From NCBI GenBank assembly GCA_947044405.1, contig CAMRHE010000157.1:310001-374000 (forward strand): a stretch of DNA of 64,000 bases. Reading direction: 5' to 3'. Below are positions 38,225 to 51,470 of the stretch, one piece after another. This stretch comes from Leptodactylus fallax (lineage: Eukaryota > Chordata > Amphibia > Anura > Leptodactylidae). The notes under the pieces were generated by a model. It saw nothing but the letters and a program-made list of their open reading frames with translations. It was not told where the DNA came from and searched no databases. A program made the translations under genes and the position numbers. Position 1 is the first letter of the stretch. Each line of letters starts with the position of its first letter.

Positions 38225-39187
38225 TCAGTTTAACGGCGGTCTCTCATAAGTTTGTCGCTGCTCTGGACATCTAGCAGCAACGTGGCCCATCCGTCCACAC
38301 TCCCAGCAGCGTATCCCCCGTCGTTCTGGCCATCTGTTTGGGCCCCTTCGGTAAGCCCCTTCGATTTCTCCTGAGCACTGCACTAAATGATTTGGACCCC
38401 TTCGGTAGGTCCTATCCTCACCCCTCCAGCGGGGTGGTGGGTGATTCTGACTTGCTGGGTGTGGATGGCTCACCCTTTCATCTCCAGTCTTCTGGAAGTC
38501 TGCAATTTTCATAGACTGCTCATCACAACGAGTGTGCAAGTGTTCCATTTGTTCTTGCAGTTTCTGCATTACTGTGAGAATTTCTTTAACCGTCCCTTTT
38601 TCTACTGTCTCTGAGCCAGAACTAGCCCCCTGTGACAAAGTAACTCCAACTGCGGTCTGCGGCCTCGGGACCATACTATTGGCACGGGAGATGGCCTCTA
38701 CCTGTACATCATGGAATTTAGCATCAGTCTCTCGTCGTATAAAATCCTGCATAGTCACAGTTAAACTGCCGTCACGTATCCCCAGGACAAACTGGTCACG
38801 GAGAATCCGATCAGGGTTACAGAAGGCTGGCGAGCCCCCTCTTTCCTTCCTTTGAATATCTCGGAGCAGTTCTTGTAGGGCATTTGCATATTGGGGAAGG
38901 CTTTCATTCTCCTGTTGTACCCTCTGGAAGAACCGAGCCTGCAGAGACCCCAGCAATGCAGTTTCTCCATAGATGGTTTCTAGAATCTGGACTACTTGCT
39001 CAAATGTCTGCCTTTGTTCAAATGGCCTCAGTATCACCGTGGTCTTAGCATCCCCTTGTAATGTCAATATTGCTAGCTCTACTAGTACTTCTGGTGCGGT
39101 CTGGTACATTCGCTGTATCATTCGTATCTGTTCCACCCACATACTCACTGACATATTATTGCCATCAAATTTAGCTAACTGACTCAT
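38225..39187 (-). CDS. gag-like nucleocapsid protein
   Basis: This intact 320-residue minus-strand ORF starts at the first Met after the primer-binding site. The N-terminal two thirds are capsid-like, with LTLQGDAKTTVILRPFEQ and a YGETALLGSLQARFFQ...ENESLPQYANALQELL pattern as in Ty3/gypsy Gag and the Gag-derived PNMA family (known relationship; resemblance judged by eye). A basic, Pro-rich linker precedes one CCHC zinc knuckle, CWECGRMGHVAARC (Cys294, Cys297, His302, Cys307). The stop at 38225-38227 directly follows a GTTAAAC heptamer. Confidence 0.88.
   Translation of the reverse strand: MSQLAKFDGNNMSVSMWVEQIRMIQRMYQTAPEVLVELAILTLQGDAKTTVILRPFEQRQTFEQVVQILETIYGETALLGSLQARFFQRVQQENESLPQYANALQELLRDIQRKERGGSPAFCNPDRILRDQFVLGIRDGSLTVTMQDFIRRETDAKFHDVQVEAISRANSMVPRPQTAVGVTLSQGASSGSETVEKGTVKEILTVMQKLQEQMEHLHTRCDEQSMKIADFQKTGDERVSHPHPASQNHPPPRWRGEDRTYRRGPNHLVQCSGEIEGAYRRGPNRWPERRGIRCWECGRMGHVAARCPEQRQTYERPPLN
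38228..38234 (-). promoter_or_regulatory. Candidate -1 ribosomal frameshift heptamer
   Basis: On the minus strand the last gag codons are TTA AAC TGA, preceded by G: the heptamer G-TTA-AAC. A -1 slip re-pairs as GTT AAA and continues CTG AAG in the pol frame, which is open to the protease. GUUAAAC is a known arterivirus slippery sequence (from memory). No downstream pseudoknot was demonstrated. Confidence 0.6.
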
Positions 39188-39261
39188 TATAGCCCCTGCT
39201 GGATTCTTCCTCTAGCACCATTCTCCCGAACGGGTGCGTCACCGTCCATTCTGGTAAGCGG

Positions 39262-39279
39262 ATCCTGCCGACTACGCCA
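39262..39279 (-). promoter_or_regulatory. Primer-binding site, tRNA-Ser
   Basis: The minus strand reads TGGCGTAGTCGGCAGGAT, perfectly complementary over 18 nt to the 3' end (including CCA) of vertebrate tRNA-Ser of the AGA/TGA type, as remembered. It begins three bases after the LTR end. Confidence 0.85.
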
Positions 39280-39282
39280 ATT

Positions 39283-40240
39283 TGTGAACCGAGAGCAAGG
39301 CAGGTGGTTTGGACTCCGCAACCAGAAATGAACGCACACGCGATAGTTCAAGAAAAAAATATATATTTACTATAAGTTAATAAAGGCTAGTTAAAGGTAA
39401 AATGACAGGGCTAAAGACAAGCAAAATATACAATATAGCATGAACAATTTCAAGGCAAATTCTGCAATGGTTTCTACTTTTACTCTGTCCACTTCTGCAG
39501 TATGGACACTGAATGAACAATATACTCAAAACTATCCCTAACTGACCCTGACTTCACATTTGGGTGCACCCCCTTTTCCCCAGTGGTCCAGGTGGACCGC
39601 TTACAGTCCGTAGAAGCGCGCGGTGGGGCCCAAAGTCGTTCCTTTCTTTTATAGTGAAGCGTCCTCTCCTCACTGTTATCAGGATCTTGGGAGAAATGAA
39701 GTCCTCTTTAACAGACAGGGAAACCAACTGAATGCAATGTAATCCAACAGCAGATTCCACTCAGCACACTGACAGTCCTGCCGAATCCATACACTGAGCT
39801 GGGTTGTAAGCCGGGATTTAGCAGCTGCCGTCCAGTACATCAACAGCACTGCGAGTCTCTATCTGTGGTATCCATATACACAGTCACAATGTCAGTCTCA
39901 CTGATCAGCCACTGAGCACAGTTCCTTTCACATGGACTCACTAGTCCTGTTGTCTCTTTACACTCTGTTTGTCTCTGGACCAAGATACAGCTTAGCTGTA
40001 CAGAAAAATCTCCACACCAGTTCAATACAACACTTGCCAAAATGGCTGCTGCTCTCTGTCTCGTCACTTCCCGCTTCTCTCCCCCCCCTCGGTCTGCGGG
40101 CCAGGCCAGCTGACATAAAAGGGGGGGGGCCCCCCCCCCCCCCTGCCCCACACCCCCGGGGGGCGGGTTTGAGGGAGGAACAACACCCAAAAAAATACAA
40201 CAATAATAATTTTTAGACACAAAAGGCGGAGGAGGACCGC
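39283..40240 (-). repeat. Right LTR (5' LTR of the element)
   Basis: On the minus strand this LTR ends ...TTCACA three bases before the primer-binding site, matching a TGT...ACA terminal inverted pair. It aligns with the left LTR up to the phrase GCTGACATAAAAGGGGGG near 40120. Beyond that the expected LTR sequence is replaced by G/C homopolymers, so the outer end (about 40240) is only inferred from length. Confidence 0.85.
39646..39653 (-). promoter_or_regulatory. LTR TATA box
   Basis: TATAAAAG on the minus strand inside the 5' LTR, in a suitable position to drive transcription toward gag. The same motif occurs in the left LTR near 33710. Start site not determined. Confidence 0.5.
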
Positions 40241-40300
40241 CGGGGGGGCGTTTTAAAAAGAGGGGGAGCGGGGGGGGCGCCCGCCCCCGCCGCGGGCGAT
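40078..40300. other. Homopolymer-rich, probably corrupted sequence
   Basis: The region shows runs of C and G and a CGGCGGG-like texture foreign to both the LTR and the flanks. It sits where about 120-150 bp of ordinary LTR end should be, and mirrors the artefact at 33106-33390 on the other side of the element. Confidence 0.7.
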
Positions 40301-43300
40301 GTGGTAGGAGAGAGGGTAAGAGGGTGTGTGGCCGCATGATGCTGAACCTTTATTTCCTGAACAACTTCCGAGACAGTGCTTGTTAATACAGCAGGAAGTA
40401 GTTGGAGATGTGAAGGGATCAGGAGGTCTTTATGAGGAAACATGGGTCATGACGTGTACATCCTCATGGGATCCCAACAGGAAGTAGATAAAATGATATG
40501 TAGAGATAACAGCAATGCAGACACTCATACCATACGATTCATACTCCAATGACTTATCTAGTGTGTTTTATTTGACATATTCTTACCACGTGTGTCCAAG
40601 GCCATCTTTATTATTAGTAATGTGGAAAATATCCCAACCGAAAAGCAGCAAAAAAAAAAAGTGGTGCAGGATTTTCTGCAACTTTCAGGACAAGCTAATG
40701 ATTCTGGCTCTATTGTTCAATATGGAAATTGTTCATTATGGAGAGGGAAAGTGCCAGCAAATAAATAAGAACTAGGTACTGGCACCAAATCAACTGGCAT
40801 ACCCAGAGGGAACGCATTTTAAACATTTTCGCTAACCCCATGGCAGAACTCAATGTGATTATGAAACACAAGGATAAATAAAGGTCACTGTCATTGGCGT
40901 ATTATCTATCAGCAGGGAAGGTGGAGCTGCAATTTGTCCTTCCATTACTCAACAAGATGCATGGATTAGAATGCAGAAGTCAATGGTTACAAATAAGATA
41001 GGAAGGTTACAAGCACACGGCCAACTGAAATCAATGTCAGGGCAGGGATATTGAGATGTTTTCACTTATTTCTCATCATTCATCAGGTTTTTTTAAGGGT
41101 AAAGACACATGATGCAGTGTCTGCCGCACGCCGATCAGCACCACCATTGTTTTCAATGATATTATTATGACATTATTTCTTGTTACCATCCACACAGTTT
41201 TGTGGGTAAAGTAAGCAATAATCAATACATGTACATGGGACACAGCAGGCACCACACTGTGTGTCTTCAACCTCATAGATCATAAGACTAATCCTGCAAC
41301 ACTCCGGAGGAATAAATGGTAGTTCTCAGTAAATATGAAAGAAAGAACTATAGGGACTCAATATGCTCACTGGGGGAGGGAATTATTATTAAAAGCATAC
41401 GCATGCTGGTGTAAATTTATTTACCGCTGGCATCAGATGCAACACATTATTATGAGACACACATGGATGGCCTGGACTGAAGTCTATGCCAGCTAGGAGC
41501 CAACGCAGTTTTCGGTTATAATTTACACCAGTTTTCTGGCGCAAAATGTAATAAATGTGTTGGTCTGCGGTATCACTGCTCTGCCCAGCAAAGTGAAGTG
41601 AGTCAGAAAACAAGATGAAAAGCCCCTTTTTTGGGGTGTTAACCCCACATGCCATAAAACTCTTTATAAATTCCCCCCAATGTCTACTTATTTGAAGCAC
41701 AAAACACCATTGCACAATGCCCACTGCTTACCCTTACTACATAGTTCCTCATAGGCTAGCACTTCTGCCTTGAAACACTGGGCTCCCAAACCCAGAAGCA
41801 GATCATAAAGAGAGGAAAAGTATAGGGGTAGATATAAAGTTTGGTCTAGTTGTAAGGCACCAGAATTTATCGCATGGGCTTACACAGTATGGTAGATATA
41901 GTGCATCTTGCTAGACATGTTAGGCACATTTCTCTTCCATAGGTTACATGCATATAAATGTGCTTCCACGGACCCATTCATTTCCTTAAGTGACCCTGAG
42001 CTGTAAAACCGACAGGAGTAGGACCTGGCTCATTGTCCCATGCACGGACCTGTGATAATACACGGGCGTGTGTATGGGGCCACAGAAATTAATGGGTCAA
42101 TGTGCTAGCCATGAAAAACAAGTCTGTGTGCATGAAGCTTGTGACACTTCTTGTTTAGCTTAATTTCTGACATTTTTTGTGCACCCTGGTGCTTTTCAAG
42201 CCAAAACTTTTTTTCAAGTCTCCCTCCTTTTGGAGGCATGTATACCACTGTTTTTGCATAAATGAATACAGAATTCTAGAGTAAAAACTAAGATCGGAGC
42301 TCCAAGAGACATTTTGATGGATGTTGTGGTTGTTTGCACCTCTTTGCTGTATCCACATACAGGACTTGCACAAAAATAAGGATTACTAAAGGTGTGTGTC
42401 CCATTACAACATGACCATACAGATGTAAGCCGCAGTCATTATCAGGCAGCCGTGTAATTTATCACCTCATACTCAAGAACAGACAGGCCTGAAAGTAACA
42501 AAGCCCTGTCCTAGTCTCAACGTCACTGTATTCTATGTGAAAAAGTAACAGCATCTAAAGAAGGACTCAGCACACAATAATAACAACCTTTAGCAATCAC
42601 CACTTCCTCACATGCCGCCAGTTCCTGAACAGCTTAACCCCTTAAATGCAAAGCAGAACAAAATGGTGCACAATGTGGGAGCTTGTAAGAAAGACTGTGT
42701 AGAAAATAAAAATAATAACAATAATAATTCTAAACTATAAAATGTATTCACACCGTTCAGTCACATTGCATTTGTTATTTCCAGTCTTTGCAAAATCATG
42801 GCAAAAATATGATAAATGACCGCACTATGTAAATATACCTTTAATCTGGAGCTCAATGATGAGGTCTTTATTATCTAGAAAACTAATTCCAAACCTGGAT
42901 CAGATGGAAACTGTACAAATACAATACGGTATCACATGCTAGGTGTCTGAACCACACTAGAAATGCCATTGCACATGCCAGATATACTGACCAAGGTATG
43001 TCATTTCTCTTAGACAATAATCTAATTTCAGTGGTCACATGTCGAGAACCAGTGACATCACTGCTGAGGCCAGTGATTGGCTGCATCAGTCACCTGAGCC
43101 ACTTCACCTCCTTGGAACAGAAGACTGGAGGTAGGTGTTTCTTTTTCAGTTAAGTTACTCCTGCACCAAACCTTCAGATTTTCCAGTTTGCCCAGAAAAC
43201 CCCTTTAAGATGTGCCACCAACTGTCTATGCCAAACCTAACTCAAAATCGTAAGTAATTGGGCATTTTTCCTCAATTACCATTAATGGCCATTTAGGTCA

Positions 43301-45334
43301 CGCCCTTTTAAACCATACCTCTTTACAGTATGGCTTATGTGTTGAGATTAGTCTTTCAGTTTCTCTTGGACCGAACACAGTAAACCAGAAATCCTATTAT
43401 ATTCTAGGGTCGAAGAGACACCAGAGTATAATTAGTAGAGGATAAGGGGAGGAGCTCAAGCATAAGAAAGTGTTACTCACCTCTCCTGGGCTCCAACACG
43501 ACTCCATGCTGTCTTTGGCGCTTCAGATTAACATCAGGGACCGCTGAAGCCTAATCACAGTCACATGGGTCATGCAGCGTTGAGACAGTTGCGTCTATGT
43601 GTCACAATGCCACGTGATCAGCTGAGGCCCAATCATAGGCCTCAACTATCCCTGATGTCAGTCAAAAGTGCCAAAGACAGCAGGGAATCACGCCGGAGCC
43701 CAGGAGAGGTGAGTAACAGTTTTTTATGTTCGCTCACCTTCACTGGGACTCCGCCCAGACTGCAGAGTATAATAGCAGTTCTGATTCGGATGTGTTCGGA
43801 CGAAATTGCAGGTAGAACCTTGCAAATAAGTCTAAGGCTGCACTAGTTAAAACTTAGACAGTATTTGTAAGGGAATCACTAGAGGAGCGATTCCCCAGAA
43901 GCTGCTGGAGAACTAGGGGGGAGGGGCACAACGAGACAGTGGACCCTAAGCTGAATCCCCCCCACTGTCCCTGGCTAACTTGCCCGATCTGTCCTAGGTG
44001 ACAGCCAGCAACTACGTCGACAGTCCCTCCTTATAATAAGTGATCACATAGAACGCAGACAAGACGCACAACAAAGGGAGGTCAGCTAGCCAAGGGGTCA
44101 GTAACAATCGAGCAATGCAGCACAGAATCGAGATCCAAGAGAATAGTCAAAGTGGGAAGCCAAAGGGTCAGAGAAACAGGTAACAGAATAGCAAGGGATA
44201 TAATAAGGAGAGCAGGCAAAACACAAGTGAAATAACCGGCGACCATGTGAGGGCTGACAACCTGTTTATAGAAAGTCTGGGACCAGCCCCAGAGCTGATA
44301 GGTACACAGGCTGTCAATCACACAGGCCAGGAAGAGATTAACTCTATGCAGTCCAGAGAGAAATGTTCCTAATTACACGGGTGTGGCTTTACACAGCAAG
44401 GGAACTAGGACCATGTTCAGACTGAGCAGTCAGAAACCTACGCAAGGAATCAAACTGAACACGCCTCCTTCGCCACAGCGTGCGAGCGGAGGGTGGTGCA
44501 GAGACCCGAACAGGCAGAGACGTTACAGTATTAGTAAATCTGCCCTCGTGTTTCTACAGTTTTGCTCTGCAAACTGTTCTGTCACGATTTTTGGAAATAA
44601 GCAAATTACACTGAAAACCTTAAGGTTCTACTCTTTCTTTATCCCCGTATACTGTACACAAAATGCTATATACACCACGACCTATACACAGCTCACAAGG
44701 TATAAAACAAGGAAGGAAACTGTTCCAAGTATCAGCCAGAAACCCAAAACATCTTAGGTAAGACTCTATTTCACAACAAGATGAAATGAAACACATTTTG
44801 CTCCAAACACTTTGTCATTCTTTACATTCACACCAACCACTCCTTCATTCCTGTGCAATATCTGTGAACGTGCCAACAATTATTCCATATCATATACTTA
44901 GATCTCTGAACCAAAATATCCCTTATATAGTATGGAAGAAGAGCACATCCTCATAAAACAAGTTCTTCCTACCACGTTGTTTGAAATCCTGTTTATCCAT
45001 TTCTTATATATTTCTGGGGCAAGATGGTGGCCACTACACTACCCACAGAGTTGCCAGCCAGCGTTCGCATGATACTGATAAGGAAAACTACTTGGATGTA
45101 CAGTAGCAGTGAATGAATATGTCACTATATCACTAAGCAAGATTCACTGTATAACTAGATAAGATTCCTGTACAGTTCCCATGCCGATGCTTCTCAAGTC
45201 TCACAACAGTTTTCCTGAATGAGTACAAAGTAAGGTATCTGAAACTAAAGGGAGAAATATTTGTTCAATAAGCATGGGGCGAATGCTCATTAATCCCAGA
45301 GCTATTCCCTCTAAATCATTCTGCTGAGCATGTA

Positions 45335-46888
<1,554 letters not shown>

Positions 46889-47196
46889 TATGTGTTCTGA
46901 ATGAGAAGAGGGGAGTAACCTGCTGTCAGGCACCTTTCCCATGTGAAAGTTTATGTAAAATTTTAATATACCTGGTATTATTTTCCAACACTGAAAAGGG
47001 GAAGTTGGCAAATCCACATACACATAAAATAGTCAGTCGCATCAAAATTGGCGGCTTCCACAGACTTTGCTATGTATGAGTATGAGCTGTGAGGGGACCT
47101 CCAGTTTCGGCTAATAAATTTATAACTTATATACATTATACTTTCTGTATCAGTTCCATGTGGTTTTCTAGACCTCTGCTTGCTTTGATGCTTTGT

Positions 47197-47452
47197 TTAC
47201 TTCCAATGGATAAAAATCAGTCCATGGTCATGTGATGAACACACAGGTGTCCAGCTCGTTTCAAGACAGATATCTGATTACTGTGCTGTGACTATAACGA
47301 GCTGTGCACCTGTGTGTTCATCACATGACCATGGACTGTATATCACATGATCATGGACTATCCATCACATGACCACGGACTGTATGTCACATGACCATGG
47401 ACCATATATCACATGACCATTGACTGATTTTTATCCACTGGAAGTAAGCAGA
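47197..47452. repeat. Foldback with internal 22-bp tandem repeat
   Basis: The outer arms GGATAAAAATCAGTCCATGG and its complement at about 47422-47445, together with inner arms AACACACAGGTG and CACCTGTGTGTT, make a palindrome. Its right half contains four to five copies of a unit ATCACATGACCATGGACTGT with variants. It adjoins the LINE fragment. Confidence 0.7.
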
Positions 47453-47479
47453 ACGAATGACAGCAATTCTCCCCCATCT

Positions 47480-47900
47480 TTCATCAGCTGCTCCCTTCTG
47501 CCAATCCCTTCACTGGCTACCCATCATCTAGCGAATAGAGTTCAAAATGTTAACACTGACATACAAAGCCATCCACAACCTGTCCCCTCCATATATCTCC
47601 GACCTAATCTCCAAACCTCTCAATACCTCTTACTCTGCTCTTCACTCAACCGTCTCCAAGACTTCTGTTCATCCTCCATACTCTGGAACTCACTACCAAG
47701 ACACATAAGACTGTCCCCCACAATCACAAGCTTCAAGAAGACCTTGAAGACTCACCTCTTCAGGAAGGCCTACAACCTCCAATAACACTACTGTCACCAC
47801 ACCACCATCTGAACAACCTCTACCCCCACCTTCTGTCTCTATCCCATTTCCCTCTTAGATTGTAAGCCCTCGAATGTACAGCACCATGGAATAAATGGTT
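47480..47900 (+). pseudogene. LINE 3' end (L2/CR1/Rex type)
   Basis: The plus strand reads, with one or two frame changes, the hallmark C-terminus of these LINE ORF2 proteins: LHWLPI-like and RIEFKMLTLTYKAIHNLSPPYI, shown in part here, then LWNSLPRHIR, SLTITSF-like and FKKTLKTHLFRKAY. A short 3' region (AGATTGTAAGCCCTCGAATG) ends in TATTAATAAATAAGTAA-like repeats. It is 5'-truncated and dead. The exact clade is uncertain. Confidence 0.85.
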
Positions 47901-50900
47901 CTCTATTAATAAATAAGTAATTATAATTTAGGTCAATAACTAACAATTCAGGGAATCCTCTTTCTACAGTAAAATGGATATCTTATTACTGTAAACTACC
48001 AATATCTAACAAATACAACATAAAACAGCTGCATATAATCTTTGCATAGTGGTGTTTTAGGTAACAAGTCTGTGGTAGACATTCAGCTGCTTTACTACTT
48101 CTGGGCAGTCTAAAAATATATTTGTGTGTTTTAGGTCTGATGCCTCTGTGTTAGATTTCTAAAATATTTTGAAAGGATGGCCTCAAAGCAGATGAGGTCA
48201 CATCCTTACTGTACAGCACTGACGTCTAGGATAGACTGGAGATGTATAGGCCTCAGGGGTTGTAGTTATGGGCCACAGAATGTGCAGTCTATTCTCTGAG
48301 ATCAGTAACTATGTAGCGACTGGTGGACTGCTGGTTTACCTGTACAGACTAGACCAGGTTCTCTGTTAATCTTTTAAAGAGGTCAGGAATTCCAGATGCT
48401 AAATTCCAGCTAAAACTGGAACGTGTGCTCCCAAAAGATAGATAAAAGCATTCATACAGTCAGTGGCTACTTGGAACGGCATTTATTGTGCCCTCGTTTT
48501 GGGATACACTTTCCCTAAAAGCAAACCTGTCAGGTGATTTCTGCTCCCCTATCATGAAGTTGAGCCATGTGATACATAGGTTTATATGATTTGGAACAGA
48601 ATATATGAGTAAAAATCTGACAGGACTCCTAAGAGTAAAAGTGAGAGTCCTGTTGCTACACATCACCATTGACAGCTTCCTGAGTACACACATTGATACT
48701 GGGAGAGCTGTCAATCACTGTGTGTGGGTGGGGTAAGCAGGACTCTTAGTGTCTCTCCTAGGAGTCCTGTCAGGTCAGGAAAGACTCTACTTTTTCCATA
48801 GATGTCCTGCTCAAAATCATATAAACCAATATATTAGCTTCTCCCCCACTATCATATACAGTTCTCAGATAAGGCAGCAGAAATCACCTGATACATGCAA
48901 TACATAATACCACATGTACTCTTTTACATCACTGCCATCTTAACATTCTGGGTTGTGAACTCAGTCCCGTAATAACTGTAGCAGTGCTAATAAAATAAGG
49001 GAAATACTCAGCTCTGTGCATAAGATCCTCTAGCTCAGTCCCTGTAATGTTGGAAAGGGTAAAGTGTTTAGTGAAGCCGGCGGCCTGATCATAGGAACTG
49101 GCACATATGAATCATTACTGAGCCGTGTCTGGGTAATGCAAATAATTAGGCAGTGTTCTGTATCCAACGGGCCGAGCTGTGTGAACCTGACCTTCTGTGC
49201 ACAGAGCGCTCACTGGAAAATATGGGAAGCCTTTTATTTTCAAAAGAAAGTGATGACCTCTCTAGAAGTTCATTTTCAGGACAAGAAAAACTCTTCCGGG
49301 TATAATATCCTCATTATACAAGACATCACCTTCAAAGCAGCTTCCCAACCTCGTCTCTATTATGTCACTCACTGGTCCAAAGAGTCATTGTTACTGGAAT
49401 CAGACAGTAGATCCAACCAAGCACAAGCATACACTTAGCCAACAAAGCAGTCAAAGAGGCAGTCAATAGCAAATCTTAAAACAGAAGGTGCTCAGCGACT
49501 GTCACATAACTGTAACTGGCTAAGATCCCTTTTGCTGTCTTAAGGCTCGGTGAGTCAAAAGCAAATTGAGGATCTGTTACATCCAATAGAGGGCGCATGA
49601 GCTCCCCAGCTCCTTTCCCATAATGCCTTGTGATACATAACTGTATCAGACAGAATTATTTCCCTAAAGCTCATTGCTCTCAATTAGATCAAAGTTCAAT
49701 AACTAATTTTATTATACCAAATGACTTTTAATATTGGATTAAATGATATATGAAGACTTAATTTCATAAAAAAAAAAAAAAATCATTGCAGAAACCAACA
49801 TATGAACTCTTTGTGAAACAAGTAATCCAAGCCCAAACTGGTCATACATATTAGGACTATGACAGAATTTGGCAGTGTTATTGACAATCTAATCTGTGTA
49901 TGTGAGATTTCAAAGTGCCCAATCCTCACATAGGAGTTTGGATACTCATCTGATCGATCCCCCATCGCTCCTGTGATATTGTTGGCCTTTATTAGGTGTC
50001 CATCAGCAATGATGTGCTGACCACGCTCACGTGGCCAAGCCAATCACTTGCCTCAGCTGTCACATGCCAGTCATGCTACCATCACCGCTAAGAACAGTGT
50101 TTGTCTCCAGCAGCTACCTGCCCATGGCTGGCACATTAGCAATGTGGGACAATTAACAAAGAGAAGCAGGATCAAAGGAGCAGCAGGGCTGTACCAGGTG
50201 CGTAATAGTTAATTTGTTATTTTATCACATGCCCTACTGTGGCAGTATTTATTAAAAATCCTGGACAACGCATGATAAGTACCAGTCCCAGCTCGGGGAC
50301 CACCACATGGTTCCTTAATCCCTGTACTGTTTGGCGAAGTGGTTGGTAGGCCTCGCATTTATGTGGAGAACAAATGGAGAGGTGGTCCTTGAGCTCTCTC
50401 CATTCCCATATTTGGGAGTTTTGAAGACATGCCAATAAGCCTGTCTTCTGTGGGTTAGAGAAAGGTGTCAAATGAACAATGATTTATATAGGACAAGGGT
50501 AACACTCATCTTAAAGACGTCTATTTGAAAATGAGCCTGTGTGTAGTATAATGTTACTCAATGACTTACTGATAGTTTTATTGTGAAGTTATATGCTCCC
50601 CTCCAAAACATTGCTCTCTGCTCCCCTAAGGCGCACAGAGGGGATTAAACTACCAATACAGGTCTATGGGAGTCAGATAGAGGTAGATAGAGGTTCTAAT
50701 ACACCTATATTAATAGTTTGATCTCCTACTCAAACACTGTGTGTATCAGAGGTGTATCAGAGGTGCAGAGAGGAGGTCATTCCTCCAGGGCGAGTATATA
50801 ACATCACAATAAAGCTATTCACTAATATTACACTACACACAGGCTCATTTCCAAATGGGGAGGACAAAAAACAAAATTTACTGGAAAACTTCTTTAAGAC

Positions 50901-51275
50901 ACTTAAATTCAAGGCGCAATTTAATTTAACTGCATGACATTGCAACTGACAGCAACCTGAATCAACAGGTCATCTGTCCTATTGCTAGCACCAGTGTCTA
51001 CTTCTCACCATGCCTTGGCACTGCAGTGACACATGCCACCACTTAGCCTCATCAGCGTTACCCTGTGGCATAGCGTTCACTACCTCTTATCATCAGAATA
51101 CGTTCCTAGTCACGAAACATCAATTTAGGATAACTACTATACTGGAACTTTTGAAAACGGTTTTAAAATAATACTGTGTTTTTCAAGACATAGCTCAAAA
51201 GTCATGTTTCTATTCTACATTGTGTGTTTTCCATTGATCATTGGAAAATGAACTTGAAGCATGGACATTAACCTG

Positions 51276-51470
51276 GTTCACACTAGGTTCACACCATCCT
51301 TCGGGTACGACTGGGGACCCAAAAGCCAGAAACCCTGATCACTTAAAAAGCAGTTACACACAGACCCCATAGTCCTTGCAGGACTTTTCTCTCTGCCAAT
51401 TTTAGGCGGCTTGTGGGACGGAGTCACGTACGGAGACTCAAATGCTATTGCGAACCTAGCGTTACTTGTA
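51276..51470. repeat. Degenerate foldback MITE
   Basis: The left end AACCTGGTTCACACTAGG and right end GCGAACCTAGCGTTAC are inverted. Internal GGGGACCCAAAAGC also occurs in the element at 25970-26296. The phrase GGACTTTTCTCTCTGCC recurs near 29695. Confidence 0.55.

Larger units (their letters stand above)
33391..40240 (-). mobile_element. Ty3/gypsy-type LTR retrotransposon
   Basis: This element reads on the minus strand. Right LTR (its 5' LTR) about 39283-40240, primer-binding site 39262-39279, gag 39187-38225, pol 38174 to about 34540 with protease, RT, RNase H and integrase order, polypurine tract near 34298-34312, left LTR (its 3' LTR) 33391-34296. The domain order PR-RT-RH-IN and the RT/IN motifs place it in Ty3/gypsy. 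No envelope ORF is seen. Gag and the start of pol are open, but the rest of pol is frameshifted. Both outer edges are corrupted, so target duplications cannot be read. Confidence 0.9.

Noticed and set aside
39840..40337. 165-codon Pro-rich minus-strand ORF
   Set aside because: Spans LTR and corrupted G/C homopolymers; no family resemblance.
47420..47785. 121-codon plus-strand ORF as a host gene
   Set aside because: Only its C-terminal part is meaningful and it is a LINE ORF2 end; the first part is out of frame.
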